Below, one piece after another: positions 1-7,773 of a stretch of 64,000 nucleotides of DNA. How positions within the stretch are numbered: position 1 is the stretch's first letter; each line of letters begins with the position of its first letter. Origin of the DNA: SXXH01 sp041165735 (lineage in GTDB: Bacteria; Planctomycetota; UBA1135; GCA-002686595). The stretch is from positions 10,867 to 74,866 of the forward strand of contig JBKDQQ010000178.1 of the NCBI GenBank assembly GCA_046341775.1. Reading direction: 5' to 3'. The position numbers and the translations under genes were made by a program. The notes beneath the pieces were generated by a model. The model was not told the DNA's origin, searched no databases, and saw only the letters and a list, made by a program, of their open reading frames with translations.

Positions 1-25
1 CCGCCGCGGCCAGGCCACCACCACC

Positions 26-454
26 ATGTCCAGCACCAGCGACACCAGCGTCCGACCGGGCGGCTCCGACACCACCACCGAAGGCCTGCGCGTCGTGGCG
101 GAGGCCCAGTGGCTCGAGTCCGAGTCGGATCCCGAACGCCGGCACTGGTTGTACGCGTACCGCATCGTGCTGGCCAACGAGGGCGACCAGCCCGCGCGGC
201 TGCGCTCGCGGCACTGGATCATCCTCGACGCCGACAACCGCCGCGAGGAAGTGCGTGGTCCGGGCGTCGTGGGCAAGACGCCGCGCCTGATGCCCGGCGA
301 GCGCTTCGAGTACACGAGCTCGTGTCCCTTGTCGACGCCCTGGGGCACGATGGAAGGCAGCTACACCTTCGAGCGCGACGATGGCTCCACCTTCGAGGCG
401 CGCATCGGTCGCTTCTTCCTCGCGCCGCCCAAGTCCGCCGCCGCGCGGCGCTGA
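26..454 (+). CDS. apaG: ApaG-domain (DUF525) protein
   Basis: This 142-residue protein is almost entirely one ApaG/DUF525 immunoglobulin-like domain, the usual size for stand-alone bacterial ApaG (about 125 residues) plus a short polar N-terminus. Visible family features are the strand pattern around LYAYRIVLANEG, RSRHWIILDADN, the GPGVVGKTPRLMPGE segment and the YTSSCPLSTPWGTMEGSYTF block. ApaG is linked in the literature to Co2+/Mg2+ resistance and diadenosine tetraphosphate metabolism, but its biochemical role is not firmly known. The start ATG lies in an ACCACCATG context without a clear Shine-Dalgarno. It converges on the HPP gene, with only three bases between the stop codons. Confidence 0.9.
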   Translation: MSSTSDTSVRPGGSDTTTEGLRVVAEAQWLESESDPERRHWLYAYRIVLANEGDQPARLRSRHWIILDADNRREEVRGPGVVGKTPRLMPGERFEYTSSCPLSTPWGTMEGSYTFERDDGSTFEARIGRFFLAPPKSAAARR

Positions 455-457
455 GCC

Positions 458-970
458 TCAAGGGCGGCTCCACCACGGCGCGTCGCGGCGCGCCAGACGC
501 TGCACGGCGGTCGCGAACAGCGCCAGCAGCGCCGCCGCGGCCGCGATGGCGAGCACATGCTCGAGGCGCGGCAGCAATCCCATGCCGACGATCATCGTCG
601 TCGCCGCGGCGGGCGGATGGGGGATGTCGAAGCGCAGCAACGCGGCCACCGTCGCGCCCAGGGCCAACGCTCCCGCCGCCGCGTGGCGTGCATCCAGATC
701 CGCCGCGAGGCCGCCGGGCGCGCCGTCCGCCACCCAGTGCACCGCCGCCCATCCGAGCAGCGCGCCCGCCAGATGGCCGAGCACGATGCTGCGCGGCTGG
801 CTGCCGCGGGAGAGCGGCGCGAGGGCGACCACCGCCGCGCTGGCGCCGATGGCGGGGAACAACAGCGGCGCGCGCACGAGGATCGCCAGCACCCCGAGCA
901 AGGCCATCGCCGCGCCCGCGAGCAGTCCCGCCGAAGCCCACCCGACCGCGCGCGGCGTCGCGCCGCTCAA
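458..970 (-). CDS. HPP-family integral membrane protein
   Basis: About 170 residues with four hydrophobic segments and the family signature FDIPHPPAAATTMIVGMG, where the HPP tripeptide names the family. HPP proteins are inner-membrane proteins; some cyanobacterial and plastid members have been tied to nitrite transport, but the substrate here cannot be read. I choose the TTG at 970 because it overlaps the stop of the upstream topoisomerase gene as TTGA, a layout typical of translational coupling, and it restores the first membrane segment. The first in-frame ATG (907) would give 149 residues and clip that segment. It is probably co-transcribed with top6A, with no obvious functional link. Confidence 0.75.
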   Translation of the reverse strand: MSGATPRAVGWASAGLLAGAAMALLGVLAILVRAPLLFPAIGASAAVVALAPLSRGSQPRSIVLGHLAGALLGWAAVHWVADGAPGGLAADLDARHAAAGALALGATVAALLRFDIPHPPAAATTMIVGMGLLPRLEHVLAIAAAAALLALFATAVQRLARRDAPWWSRP

Positions 971-2139
971 GGCAGGAACGACTTGCGGTCGGCGAGCTTG
1001 CGCGGGAGATACTCCTCGATCACGAAGTTGAGTCCCCACTTGGCGAGGGCCTGCTGCTCGGCGCGCACGCCCATCGACAGCATGTGCTCGAGCGCCTTGA
1101 CCCAGCCCTTGTGCGCCACGAAGAACGGATCGTTCTTCAAGGCGTCCTTGGCGCGCTTGATGTCGACCTCCTGCAAGGGGTGCGTCGCGTCCTGCAGCTT
1201 GAAGTCGATGATGTCCTGCGGCGTGACGCCGAGGTACTGCGCCTGCGGCACGCAGAAGAAGCGGTTGATGTGCGCGGCGTTGCCCGAACCGACCTTCAAG
1301 GTGCGGTAGATGTTGGCGATGCCGTAGGGGTCGCAATCGACGAAGGCGTAGACCGGCAGCTTCTTCTCGTCGGCGAGGCGCCGCACGAAGCGCCGCGTGG
1401 CGCGCGTGGGCACGCCGGCCGTCTCGACGAGGATGCACTTGGCGCTCTTCCAGAACTTGTGGTTGTTCAGGCGCTGGAACATGCCGCCCGTCTCGATCGC
1501 CAGCACGAAGGTCGCGTCGGTCTCGAACTTCAGGTGCTCGACCGAGTGCGGGATCGTGTACGAGCCCGAGCCGAAGGCCGTGCAGTCGATGCGGATCTCC
1601 TGGCCCGTCTCGGGATCGCGATCGACGACCACGAGGTTGCCGGCGATCGATCCGCCGTGCTCCTCGGGGAAGAAGCGCAGTTGCTCGCGCGACAAGCCCT
1701 CGAGCGAGGCGAGGGCCTCGATGTCGTCGAGCACCGTGTCGGACTCGGGCTGGTCGTTGAACTTGCACTCGCCCCAGTTCTTCGAGACGTAGTACGCCTC
1801 CCGCTTCGTGGCGAAGTCGTCGTTCTCGACCATCTCCTTGCTGATGGCCATCAGGCGCAAGGTCTGCGCGAAGCTCTTGACGGTGTTGACCGACAGGGCG
1901 CGCGCCTTGCGTCCGCGGCCGAGCTCGAAGTAGCCGACCGCCTTGTCGTACTTGACGTTCGACAACGCGCGCGTCGGGAAGCGCAACTCGGGCAGGCCCT
2001 TCGCGTCGATCTTGCCGCGCACGAAGCTCGCCGTGCCCTCGATCAGCTTGAGCGTCTTCTTGTCCAGCTCGTCGAGCTTGCGCGGGGCCTTCTTGATCTT
2101 CTCCGGCGCGGGATCGGGCTTCTTCTTCTTGTCTGCCAT
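967..2139 (-). CDS. top6A: DNA topoisomerase VI subunit A (Spo11-like)
   Basis: This 390-residue protein is the DNA-cleaving subunit of the type IIB topoisomerase, which relaxes and decatenates DNA as an A2B2 heterotetramer. The winged-helix catalytic region carries the tyrosine pair Y116-Y117 in KREAYYVSKNW; one of these should form the 5'-phosphotyrosyl link. The Toprim domain shows the metal-binding glutamate E216 (LAIETGG) and the acidic motif VDCDPYG (D268, D270). The Lys-rich N-terminus is short. I start at the ATG in an ACACCATGG context rather than ten codons upstream. The partner subunit B lies at 11969-13816 on the same strand. Topoisomerase VI is standard in archaea and plants and uncommon in bacteria, but length and motifs suggest an active enzyme. 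Confidence 0.93.
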   Translation of the reverse strand: MADKKKKPDPAPEKIKKAPRKLDELDKKTLKLIEGTASFVRGKIDAKGLPELRFPTRALSNVKYDKAVGYFELGRGRKARALSVNTVKSFAQTLRLMAISKEMVENDDFATKREAYYVSKNWGECKFNDQPESDTVLDDIEALASLEGLSREQLRFFPEEHGGSIAGNLVVVDRDPETGQEIRIDCTAFGSGSYTIPHSVEHLKFETDATFVLAIETGGMFQRLNNHKFWKSAKCILVETAGVPTRATRRFVRRLADEKKLPVYAFVDCDPYGIANIYRTLKVGSGNAAHINRFFCVPQAQYLGVTPQDIIDFKLQDATHPLQEVDIKRAKDALKNDPFFVAHKGWVKALEHMLSMGVRAEQQALAKWGLNFVIEEYLPRKLADRKSFLP

Positions 2140-2232
2140 GGTGTTCGTTCGCGGGGCACAAGCTGCCACGCGCGCGCACCGCGCTCAACCCTCGAGCCCG
2201 GGCTGGACGCGCGCGCGGCGCCGCCATGAACG

Positions 2233-2265
2233 ACGCCGGCCCCGGGTCGCACCCGGGGCCGGCGT
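2233..2265 (-). terminator. Perfect 15-bp G+C hairpin after the first secreted paralogue
   Basis: Fifteen-base arms, ACGCCGGCCCCGGGT and its exact reverse complement, flank a three-base loop about 50 bases past the stop at 2316. No T-tract follows on the minus strand, so intrinsic termination is inferred from hairpin strength and position. It separates this gene from top6A. Confidence 0.6.
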
Positions 2266-2315
2266 CCGTTCCGTCGACCGGACCGCCCGCCAGGACGGCC
2301 CGGTCGCCGAGCGCA

Positions 2316-5177
2316 TCAGGGCGCCCAGACCAGCTCGAGGCCGTTCGACAGGTTGAACGTGCTCGGCGTGCAGAACACGCCCGCGTTGCGGTACCACACC
2401 TGGTAGGTGCGGGTGGCGCCCGCGGCCGGGATCACGCCGCGCACCGACACGCGAATGTCGGTCGGGTTGGCGAAGCCGTACTGCGAACCACCGGCGCTGT
2501 TCACCTTCGTGCCGAGGCGGATGATCGTGCCGCCGGCGCAGCGCAAGCCGTCGCCGAAGACCGCGCCGAGGCCCGAGTTGAGGCGCGTCGTGCCCTGGAA
2601 GTACAAGCAGGTGCCCGTCGTGCTCATGCCCGAACCGCGCAGGGTGATCGTGTCGTTCGACACGCTCGCCGAGCCTTGGGCTTCGAGCTTGGCGCCGTTC
2701 GCGTTCAGCGAGTTCGCGCAGCCGTTGCCGGCCGCGCCGGCGTTGCCGCACGGGCAGGCCGTGCCGCTGCCGTCGCCGAAGCAGAACGCCGTGCCGACCG
2801 CGCCCGAGCAATCCGCGCGCACCTGCCACACGCCCGGGAAGCCGATGGCATCCAGGTCGGTCAGGGCCACGGGGTTGGCGGCGAGGTTCACGATGTCGGC
2901 CGCGCCAGCGGTGTTGCCGGCGACCCACGAGCGGCCGTTCGAGCCGGCCGGGCAACCCGACTGGTCGAGGGAGGCCGGGAACTCGCCCGCCGGGTGCTGG
3001 ATGGCCATGCCGACGAAGTAGACGCCCGACACCGAGACCGGCGCGCCGAAGTTGTAGACCTCGTAGATGTCGGCCGACTGGTTGGCGACCGTGCCGGCGA
3101 CTTGGGCCACGAGCACGCAGTCGCTCGGGTTGCCGTCGTCGTTCGGGTCGTCCCAGATGCAGGCCGTCACCGGCAGGCCGATCAAGCCGACGCCCGGGAA
3201 GAGCGGCGTGTCGTAGGTGGCCGAGACCGAGTTGATGGTCGCGGTCGCGCCAGCCGAGCCGAAGCGGTTCAGCCAGACGATGCCGCCACCGGCGCCGAGG
3301 CCGATGGAGTTGTCGGACACACCGTCGTCGTACTGGCAACCCGTCGGCGCCACGATCGAGCCGATCGACAGCGTGCCGGGACCGCCGCCGGAGCCCGGAT
3401 AGGCGCCGATCTGCAGCGTGTAGGTGTTGCCGGCGACGGCCGGGAAGCACAGTTGCGACTGCAAGGCGCAGGCGTCGTCGTTGCAGGCGATGGCCGCCGT
3501 CGTCGGGCAACCGGCGCCGTCGTACACCGCGAGCTTGGTGTCGTTGCCCGAGCCGCACATGGAGATCTGGAAGTTGCCCGTCGACGGGGCGGTCCAGGTG
3601 TACCACAGGTCGTTGTCGATCACGGTCGAGCCGAAGAACAGGCAGGCGCCGTTGTCCTGGCCTTCGCAGCCCGTGGTGGCGAACGAAGTGTCGATGGCGA
3701 ACGGACCCGCGCCCGTCAGCACGGTCGGCGTGGCGCACACGTCGTTGCCCGCGCCGCCGGTGGCCGCGCGGAACTCGAAGGTGCCCGTCGTCGGCTGCGC
3801 GCCGCCGAGGGGGTACAGGCCGATCTGCACGAGGTAGGTCTGGCCGGCCACCGCGTCGAAGCACAGCTCCGAGGTCAGGCCGCAGCGGTCGTCGTTGCAG
3901 GCGAGCGCGGGAGCCGTCGGGCAGGCGCCGCCGGCGTAGATGGCGATCTTCGAGTCGTTCGCCGCGCCGCTGCACAACGAGAAGATGGTCTTGCCCGTCG
4001 CCGGAGCGGTCCACGTGTACCACACGTCGCTGACCACCGCGGTCGAGCCGAAGAACAAGCACGCGGCTTCGTTCTGGCCGGCGGCGCTGGTCGTGGCCGT
4101 CGTGTTGTCGAAGGGGAACACGCCGTAGCCGGTGGTCGCGATGGCGCCGGCGCATTCGTCGTTCGGCGGCGTCACGATCTGGTTGATGGTGAAGGTGCCG
4201 ATCGTGCCCGCGGCGTTGGGGTACATGCCCAACTGGATCGTGTAGGTCTGGCCCTGGGTGCAGGGGAAGTCCAACTGCGAGGTCAGGCCGCACGAGTCGT
4301 CGTTGCAGGCGATGGCCGCGGTCGTCGGGCAACCATTGCCGCCGTACACGGCGACCTTGGTGTCGCCCGTGGCTCCGCCGCACAGCGAGAGGCGCGCGCT
4401 GCCGGTGTAGCCCGCCGTCCAGGTGTACCAGACGTCGGTGGTGATGGCGGTCTGGCCGAAGAAGAGGCACAGCGCCTCGTTCTGGCCTTCGGTGCCCGTC
4501 GACGCGCCCAGCGTGGCGAAGTTGAACGGACCGCTGCCGTTGATGGCCGTCGGCGCGGTGCAGTTGTCGTTCGTGGCGGGGGCGCTGACGTTCACGGAGA
4601 ACGAGCCGACCCAACCGGCGCCGCCGTTGTAGGAGCCGACCGAGATGAAGTAGCTCTGGCCGTTGGTGACCGGGAACGAGATGCGCGACTGGAGGCCGCA
4701 GTTGTCGTCGTTGCAGGCGAGTTGCGTCGTCGGGCAGCTGCCGGCGGGAACGCCCGCGGCGCTCCACGCGGCGAGCACGGTGTCGTTGGCGGACTGGCCG
4801 CAGGTCTCGACGACCGCCGTGCCGGTGGTGGTGGCGGTGTAGTAGAACCACACGTCCGTGCCCATCAAGCCGCAGCTGCCGACGGGCGCACCCGTGGTCG
4901 CGGCGGTCGTGTCGACGCTGAAGGTGCCCGAGCCCGAGATCGAGTTCTGGGCCTGGGCAGTGCTGCAGTCGTCGCTGCCGCCGACGAGGAAGGCGCCGAG
5001 CGGAAGCGGCGTCACCGAGGTCGTGGTTTGCGTCGTCTTCTGGACGACCATCTTCTGGCCCTTGGTCGACACGCCCTTGGTGGCGGAACCTTGGGCTTGG
5101 GAGTTGGCGTACTGGGCCTGCGCGGCGCCGGAGAAGGCGAGCGCGAGGCAGCCCACCGAGAGCAGTGAGAAGCGCAT
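2316..5177 (-). CDS. Secreted modular protein, four PPC-like modules plus CPCGN C-terminal domain (paralogue 1)
   Basis: This 953-residue protein opens with a signal peptide (MRFSLLSVGCLALAFSGAAQA). Four related ~130-residue modules follow at about residues 67-200, 203-335, 339-473 and 478-606. Each runs NDxC...ATTGxxGQ...DVWYTWTA..TG...CG...NDTK.AVY.G.GCPT...ACNDDxCG..S...Y..QIG.YP, which resembles the bacterial pre-peptidase C-terminal (PPC) beta-sandwich. Residues about 613-790 form a unique domain with Asp-rich turns (WDDPNDDGNPSD). The last 155 residues are the shared domain FCFGDGSG..CPCGN...FGDGLRCAGG...YQVWYRN...FNLSNGLELVW. Paired cysteines suggest disulfides outside the cytoplasm. 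Exact function is unknown; a cell-surface or matrix role is inferred. Confidence 0.85.
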   Translation of the reverse strand: MRFSLLSVGCLALAFSGAAQAQYANSQAQGSATKGVSTKGQKMVVQKTTQTTTSVTPLPLGAFLVGGSDDCSTAQAQNSISGSGTFSVDTTAATTGAPVGSCGLMGTDVWFYYTATTTGTAVVETCGQSANDTVLAAWSAAGVPAGSCPTTQLACNDDNCGLQSRISFPVTNGQSYFISVGSYNGGAGWVGSFSVNVSAPATNDNCTAPTAINGSGPFNFATLGASTGTEGQNEALCLFFGQTAITTDVWYTWTAGYTGSARLSLCGGATGDTKVAVYGGNGCPTTAAIACNDDSCGLTSQLDFPCTQGQTYTIQLGMYPNAAGTIGTFTINQIVTPPNDECAGAIATTGYGVFPFDNTTATTSAAGQNEAACLFFGSTAVVSDVWYTWTAPATGKTIFSLCSGAANDSKIAIYAGGACPTAPALACNDDRCGLTSELCFDAVAGQTYLVQIGLYPLGGAQPTTGTFEFRAATGGAGNDVCATPTVLTGAGPFAIDTSFATTGCEGQDNGACLFFGSTVIDNDLWYTWTAPSTGNFQISMCGSGNDTKLAVYDGAGCPTTAAIACNDDACALQSQLCFPAVAGNTYTLQIGAYPGSGGGPGTLSIGSIVAPTGCQYDDGVSDNSIGLGAGGGIVWLNRFGSAGATATINSVSATYDTPLFPGVGLIGLPVTACIWDDPNDDGNPSDCVLVAQVAGTVANQSADIYEVYNFGAPVSVSGVYFVGMAIQHPAGEFPASLDQSGCPAGSNGRSWVAGNTAGAADIVNLAANPVALTDLDAIGFPGVWQVRADCSGAVGTAFCFGDGSGTACPCGNAGAAGNGCANSLNANGAKLEAQGSASVSNDTITLRGSGMSTTGTCLYFQGTTRLNSGLGAVFGDGLRCAGGTIIRLGTKVNSAGGSQYGFANPTDIRVSVRGVIPAAGATRTYQVWYRNAGVFCTPSTFNLSNGLELVWAP

Positions 5178-5513
5178 GGGAGAGGTCTCGTTCCTTGGGG
5201 GTGAGTTCCCCGTCCTCCACGAGTCCGGGGAATGCTGAGAGAGTCGCGACTCCGTTGTCGAGCCGCGGCTAGCCACACACGAAATTAACTAGGCGGCGAA
5301 AAAAGGGGGGCGGCTTCCGATTTTTTGGTCGCAGAAGTGCTGACAGGCCAAGGCCCCAGGCCTACCATGTTGGGCTTTTTCTTGCCCCTTTGAGCTTGCC
5401 TCGGCCAGCGGCGCGTGCCAAGCAGTCTCCCAACGCTGCGGGCGCGGGGAGCCTTGAAGGCCCTCCGCGCCCGTTTCGTGCGCCTGCGTCCGTGGGGCGC
5501 AGGCCGCCCTCGG
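5178..5513. other. Intergenic region between secreted paralogues 1 and 2
   Basis: No gene is visible. The half next to the 5177 start is AT-richer than its surroundings (GAAATTAACT, runs of A and T near 5300-5325) and probably holds the promoter of paralogue 1 reading leftward. The other half holds the hairpin at 5439-5473. Confidence 0.5.
5439..5473 (-). terminator. G+C hairpin downstream of secreted paralogue 2
   Basis: The outer stem CGGGCGCGG pairs with CCGCGCCCG, and an inner stem GCCT/AGGC closes a TGA loop, 40 bases past the stop at 5514. There is no clear T-tract. Likely terminator by position and stability. Confidence 0.5.
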
Positions 5514-7364
5514 TCACTGCCAGACGATCGAGTAGCCGTTCGTCAGGTTGAAGGTGGCCGTCGTGCAGAACGGCGCCGAGTTGCGGTACCACACCTGGTA
5601 GTACCGCGTCACACCGGGCGTCGTCACCGCCCCGCGCACCGACACCGCGAGGTCGGCGCCCACGGGGTATCGCGAGGCGCCGGCGACATTGACCTTGGTG
5701 CCGAGGCGGATGATCGTGCCGCCCGCGCAGCGCAGGCCGTCGCCGAAGGCCGGCGAGATCTGCGTCGTGCCTTGGAAGTACAGGCAGGTGCTGTTCGGCA
5801 GGCCCGAGCCTTGGAGCACGACGGTGTCGGCGCCGATCGTGGCGCTGCCGATGGCGGCGAGGTTGCCGCCGCTGGCGTTGATGGAACTGGCGCAGCCGTT
5901 GCCCGCGCCGCCGACGTTGCCGCAGGGGCACGTGCCACCCGAGCCGTCGCCGAAGCAGTATCCGGCACCGGGCGCGACCGGGCAGGACGAGGAGAGCGTG
6001 AAGGTGCCGGATCCGGGCACTTCACCCGGCCAGCTGCCGATCTGGATGAGGTAGGTCTGGCCGAGGACGGCGGCGAAGCTCGTCTCCGAAGGGCCGCCGG
6101 GGGCGCAGAAGTCGTCGTTGCAGGCGAGCGAACTTTGCGCCGCGGGGCAGCCGCCGGCCGGGTACACGGCGATCTTCGTGTCGTTGCCGCTCTGGTTGCA
6201 GAGGCTCAAGACCACCGTGCCGGTGCAGTTGCTGGTCCAGCTGTACCAAAGGTCGTAGGTGATCATCTCGTTGGCGCAGTTCGCCTCGGCCTGGCCCGCA
6301 AAGCCGGTCGTGGCGTTGTTCTGGTCCCAGGCGTGCGGACCATTGCCCGTCACCACCGTGGGCGCGGCGCAGTCGTCGGCGACGGCGGGCACGAACGGAT
6401 CGATGGTGAATTGGCCCGGCGCGCCGGCTTGGCCGGGATAGCTGCCGAGTTGGAGCGTGTACGCCTGGCCCGCCGTGGCGAAGAACGGAGTCCGCGCCGC
6501 GCCGCCGACCGTGCCGCACATGTCGTCGTCGCAAGTCAGCGGTTCGGCCGCGGGGCAGCCCGCGCCCGCGTACACGGCCATCTTCAAGTCGTGCAAGCCG
6601 CCGACGCAGGTGTTCACCGAGAACCATCCCGTCGACGGGGCGGTCCACGTGTACCACGCGTCGTAGTCGACCACGGAGGTGTTGAAGATCAGGCAGCGCG
6701 CGTTGGCTTGGCCTTGCGCGCCGCGCGTGGCGTTGGTCGTGTCGTAGACGAACGGACCGGCGCCCGTGATCACCGTGGGCGTGGCGCAATCGTCGTTCGC
6801 CAGTTGCGGCGCGACGCTCAAGGAGATCGAGCCGGTGCCGCCGCCGGCGCCGGGATAGGTGCCCACCTGGATCAGGTAGTTCTGGCCCACCACGACGGGC
6901 GCGCCGACCGTGGTTTGGAAGCCGGGGCAGGCGTCGTCGTTGCAACCGATGGCGGGGCCGGTGGGGCAGCTCGCGCCGTTGTAGATGGCGATCTTCGTGT
7001 CGACCGCGGAGAAGCCGCAGGTCGTGATGTTGAGGATGCCGCTGGCGGTCGCCGTCCAGCTGAACCACACGTCCTGGTCGATCGTCGTGAAGCCGAAGAA
7101 GTTGCACAGCGCCTCGGCTTGGCCTTCCGCGCCCGTGGTGGCGATCGTGTTGTCGAACAGGAAGGTGCCGAGTCCGACGAGCACATCCGGCGTCGCGCAG
7201 TTGTCGCTGCCCCCGATCAGGGCCGAGCTGGAAGCCAGTTGGACGGCGCGCGGCGCGCTGGGCGGTTTGGGAGTGGAGTACTTCGTGCCGTTGCCGAGGT
7301 CCGCGAAGACCGGAGACGCCGTGGCGGCGAGGGCGAGGAGGGAGAGGTTCCAGGAGTTCTGCAT
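5514..7364 (-). CDS. Secreted modular protein, three PPC-like modules plus CPCGN C-terminal domain (paralogue 2)
   Basis: This 616-residue protein has a signal peptide ending near ASPVFA-D and three tandem modules of the same type as its neighbours. They begin at DNCATPDVL, NDDCATPTV and ADDCAAPTV, each with the D.WY.WT and GC/CNDDxC landmarks. The conserved C-terminal domain follows (YCFGDGSGGTCPCGN...FGDGLRCAGGTIIRLG...YYQVWYRN). Module 2 varies the motif to CDDDMCG. It lacks the unique Asp-rich domain of paralogue 1. I start at the ATG of MQNSWNL in a GACCATG context; the ATG five codons upstream (7379) is an alternative. A TATCCT element at 7456-7461 on the minus strand may be its -10 box. 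Function unknown. Confidence 0.83.
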   Translation of the reverse strand: MQNSWNLSLLALAATASPVFADLGNGTKYSTPKPPSAPRAVQLASSSALIGGSDNCATPDVLVGLGTFLFDNTIATTGAEGQAEALCNFFGFTTIDQDVWFSWTATASGILNITTCGFSAVDTKIAIYNGASCPTGPAIGCNDDACPGFQTTVGAPVVVGQNYLIQVGTYPGAGGGTGSISLSVAPQLANDDCATPTVITGAGPFVYDTTNATRGAQGQANARCLIFNTSVVDYDAWYTWTAPSTGWFSVNTCVGGLHDLKMAVYAGAGCPAAEPLTCDDDMCGTVGGAARTPFFATAGQAYTLQLGSYPGQAGAPGQFTIDPFVPAVADDCAAPTVVTGNGPHAWDQNNATTGFAGQAEANCANEMITYDLWYSWTSNCTGTVVLSLCNQSGNDTKIAVYPAGGCPAAQSSLACNDDFCAPGGPSETSFAAVLGQTYLIQIGSWPGEVPGSGTFTLSSSCPVAPGAGYCFGDGSGGTCPCGNVGGAGNGCASSINASGGNLAAIGSATIGADTVVLQGSGLPNSTCLYFQGTTQISPAFGDGLRCAGGTIIRLGTKVNVAGASRYPVGADLAVSVRGAVTTPGVTRYYQVWYRNSAPFCTTATFNLTNGYSIVWQ

Positions 7365-7773
7365 GGTCAATCGGTCCATGGTTGTCACCCCGGCGAAGGG
7401 GCGCGTTGACTCGAAACGGCGTTGACGCCGCGGCGCTGCGGGTGCGCCTGTCCAAAGGATAGGTGAGGACGAAATGACCGGGTGGATTGTTCAGGAAAAG
7501 CAAAGCGTCGCGTCAGGGTCGCTTGGGAAGGTCCTTCCAGCGAGGCTCGCGCCGGAGCGCTTGGCGGGCCTCGGCGGTGCACGACTCGGCAGGACTTTCC
7601 CGGTGAACTCCACGCCTCGGCAGCCTCCCGCGAGCGGGGACTTGGCGCGATTCTCGAGGCACTCCTGCAATGGCGGACCCCGCCGCGCGTCGCCGCGAGA
7701 CGGGGTCCGGTGCGGATCGCACGCCCTCCTGACCCGTGCCAGGGGGGGGGCGCGCGACGCGGTCAGGCGCTCA
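7365..7773. other. Intergenic region between secreted paralogues 2 and 3
   Basis: No gene is visible in these 409 bases. The part next to 7364 holds a minus-strand TATCCT (7456-7461), a candidate -10 element for paralogue 2. The part next to 7774 holds the hairpin at 7675-7708. A run of nine G residues lies just before the 7774 stop. Confidence 0.45.
7675..7708 (-). terminator. Hairpin downstream of secreted paralogue 3
   Basis: Eight-base arms GGACCCCG and CGGGGTCC enclose an 18-base GC-rich loop, about 65 bases past the stop at 7774. It is weaker than the hairpins after the sister genes. Confidence 0.4.

Noticed and set aside
109..2229. A 706-codon plus-strand open frame
   Set aside because: It is antisense to top6A and the HPP gene, with low-complexity Arg/Leu sequence and no family match.
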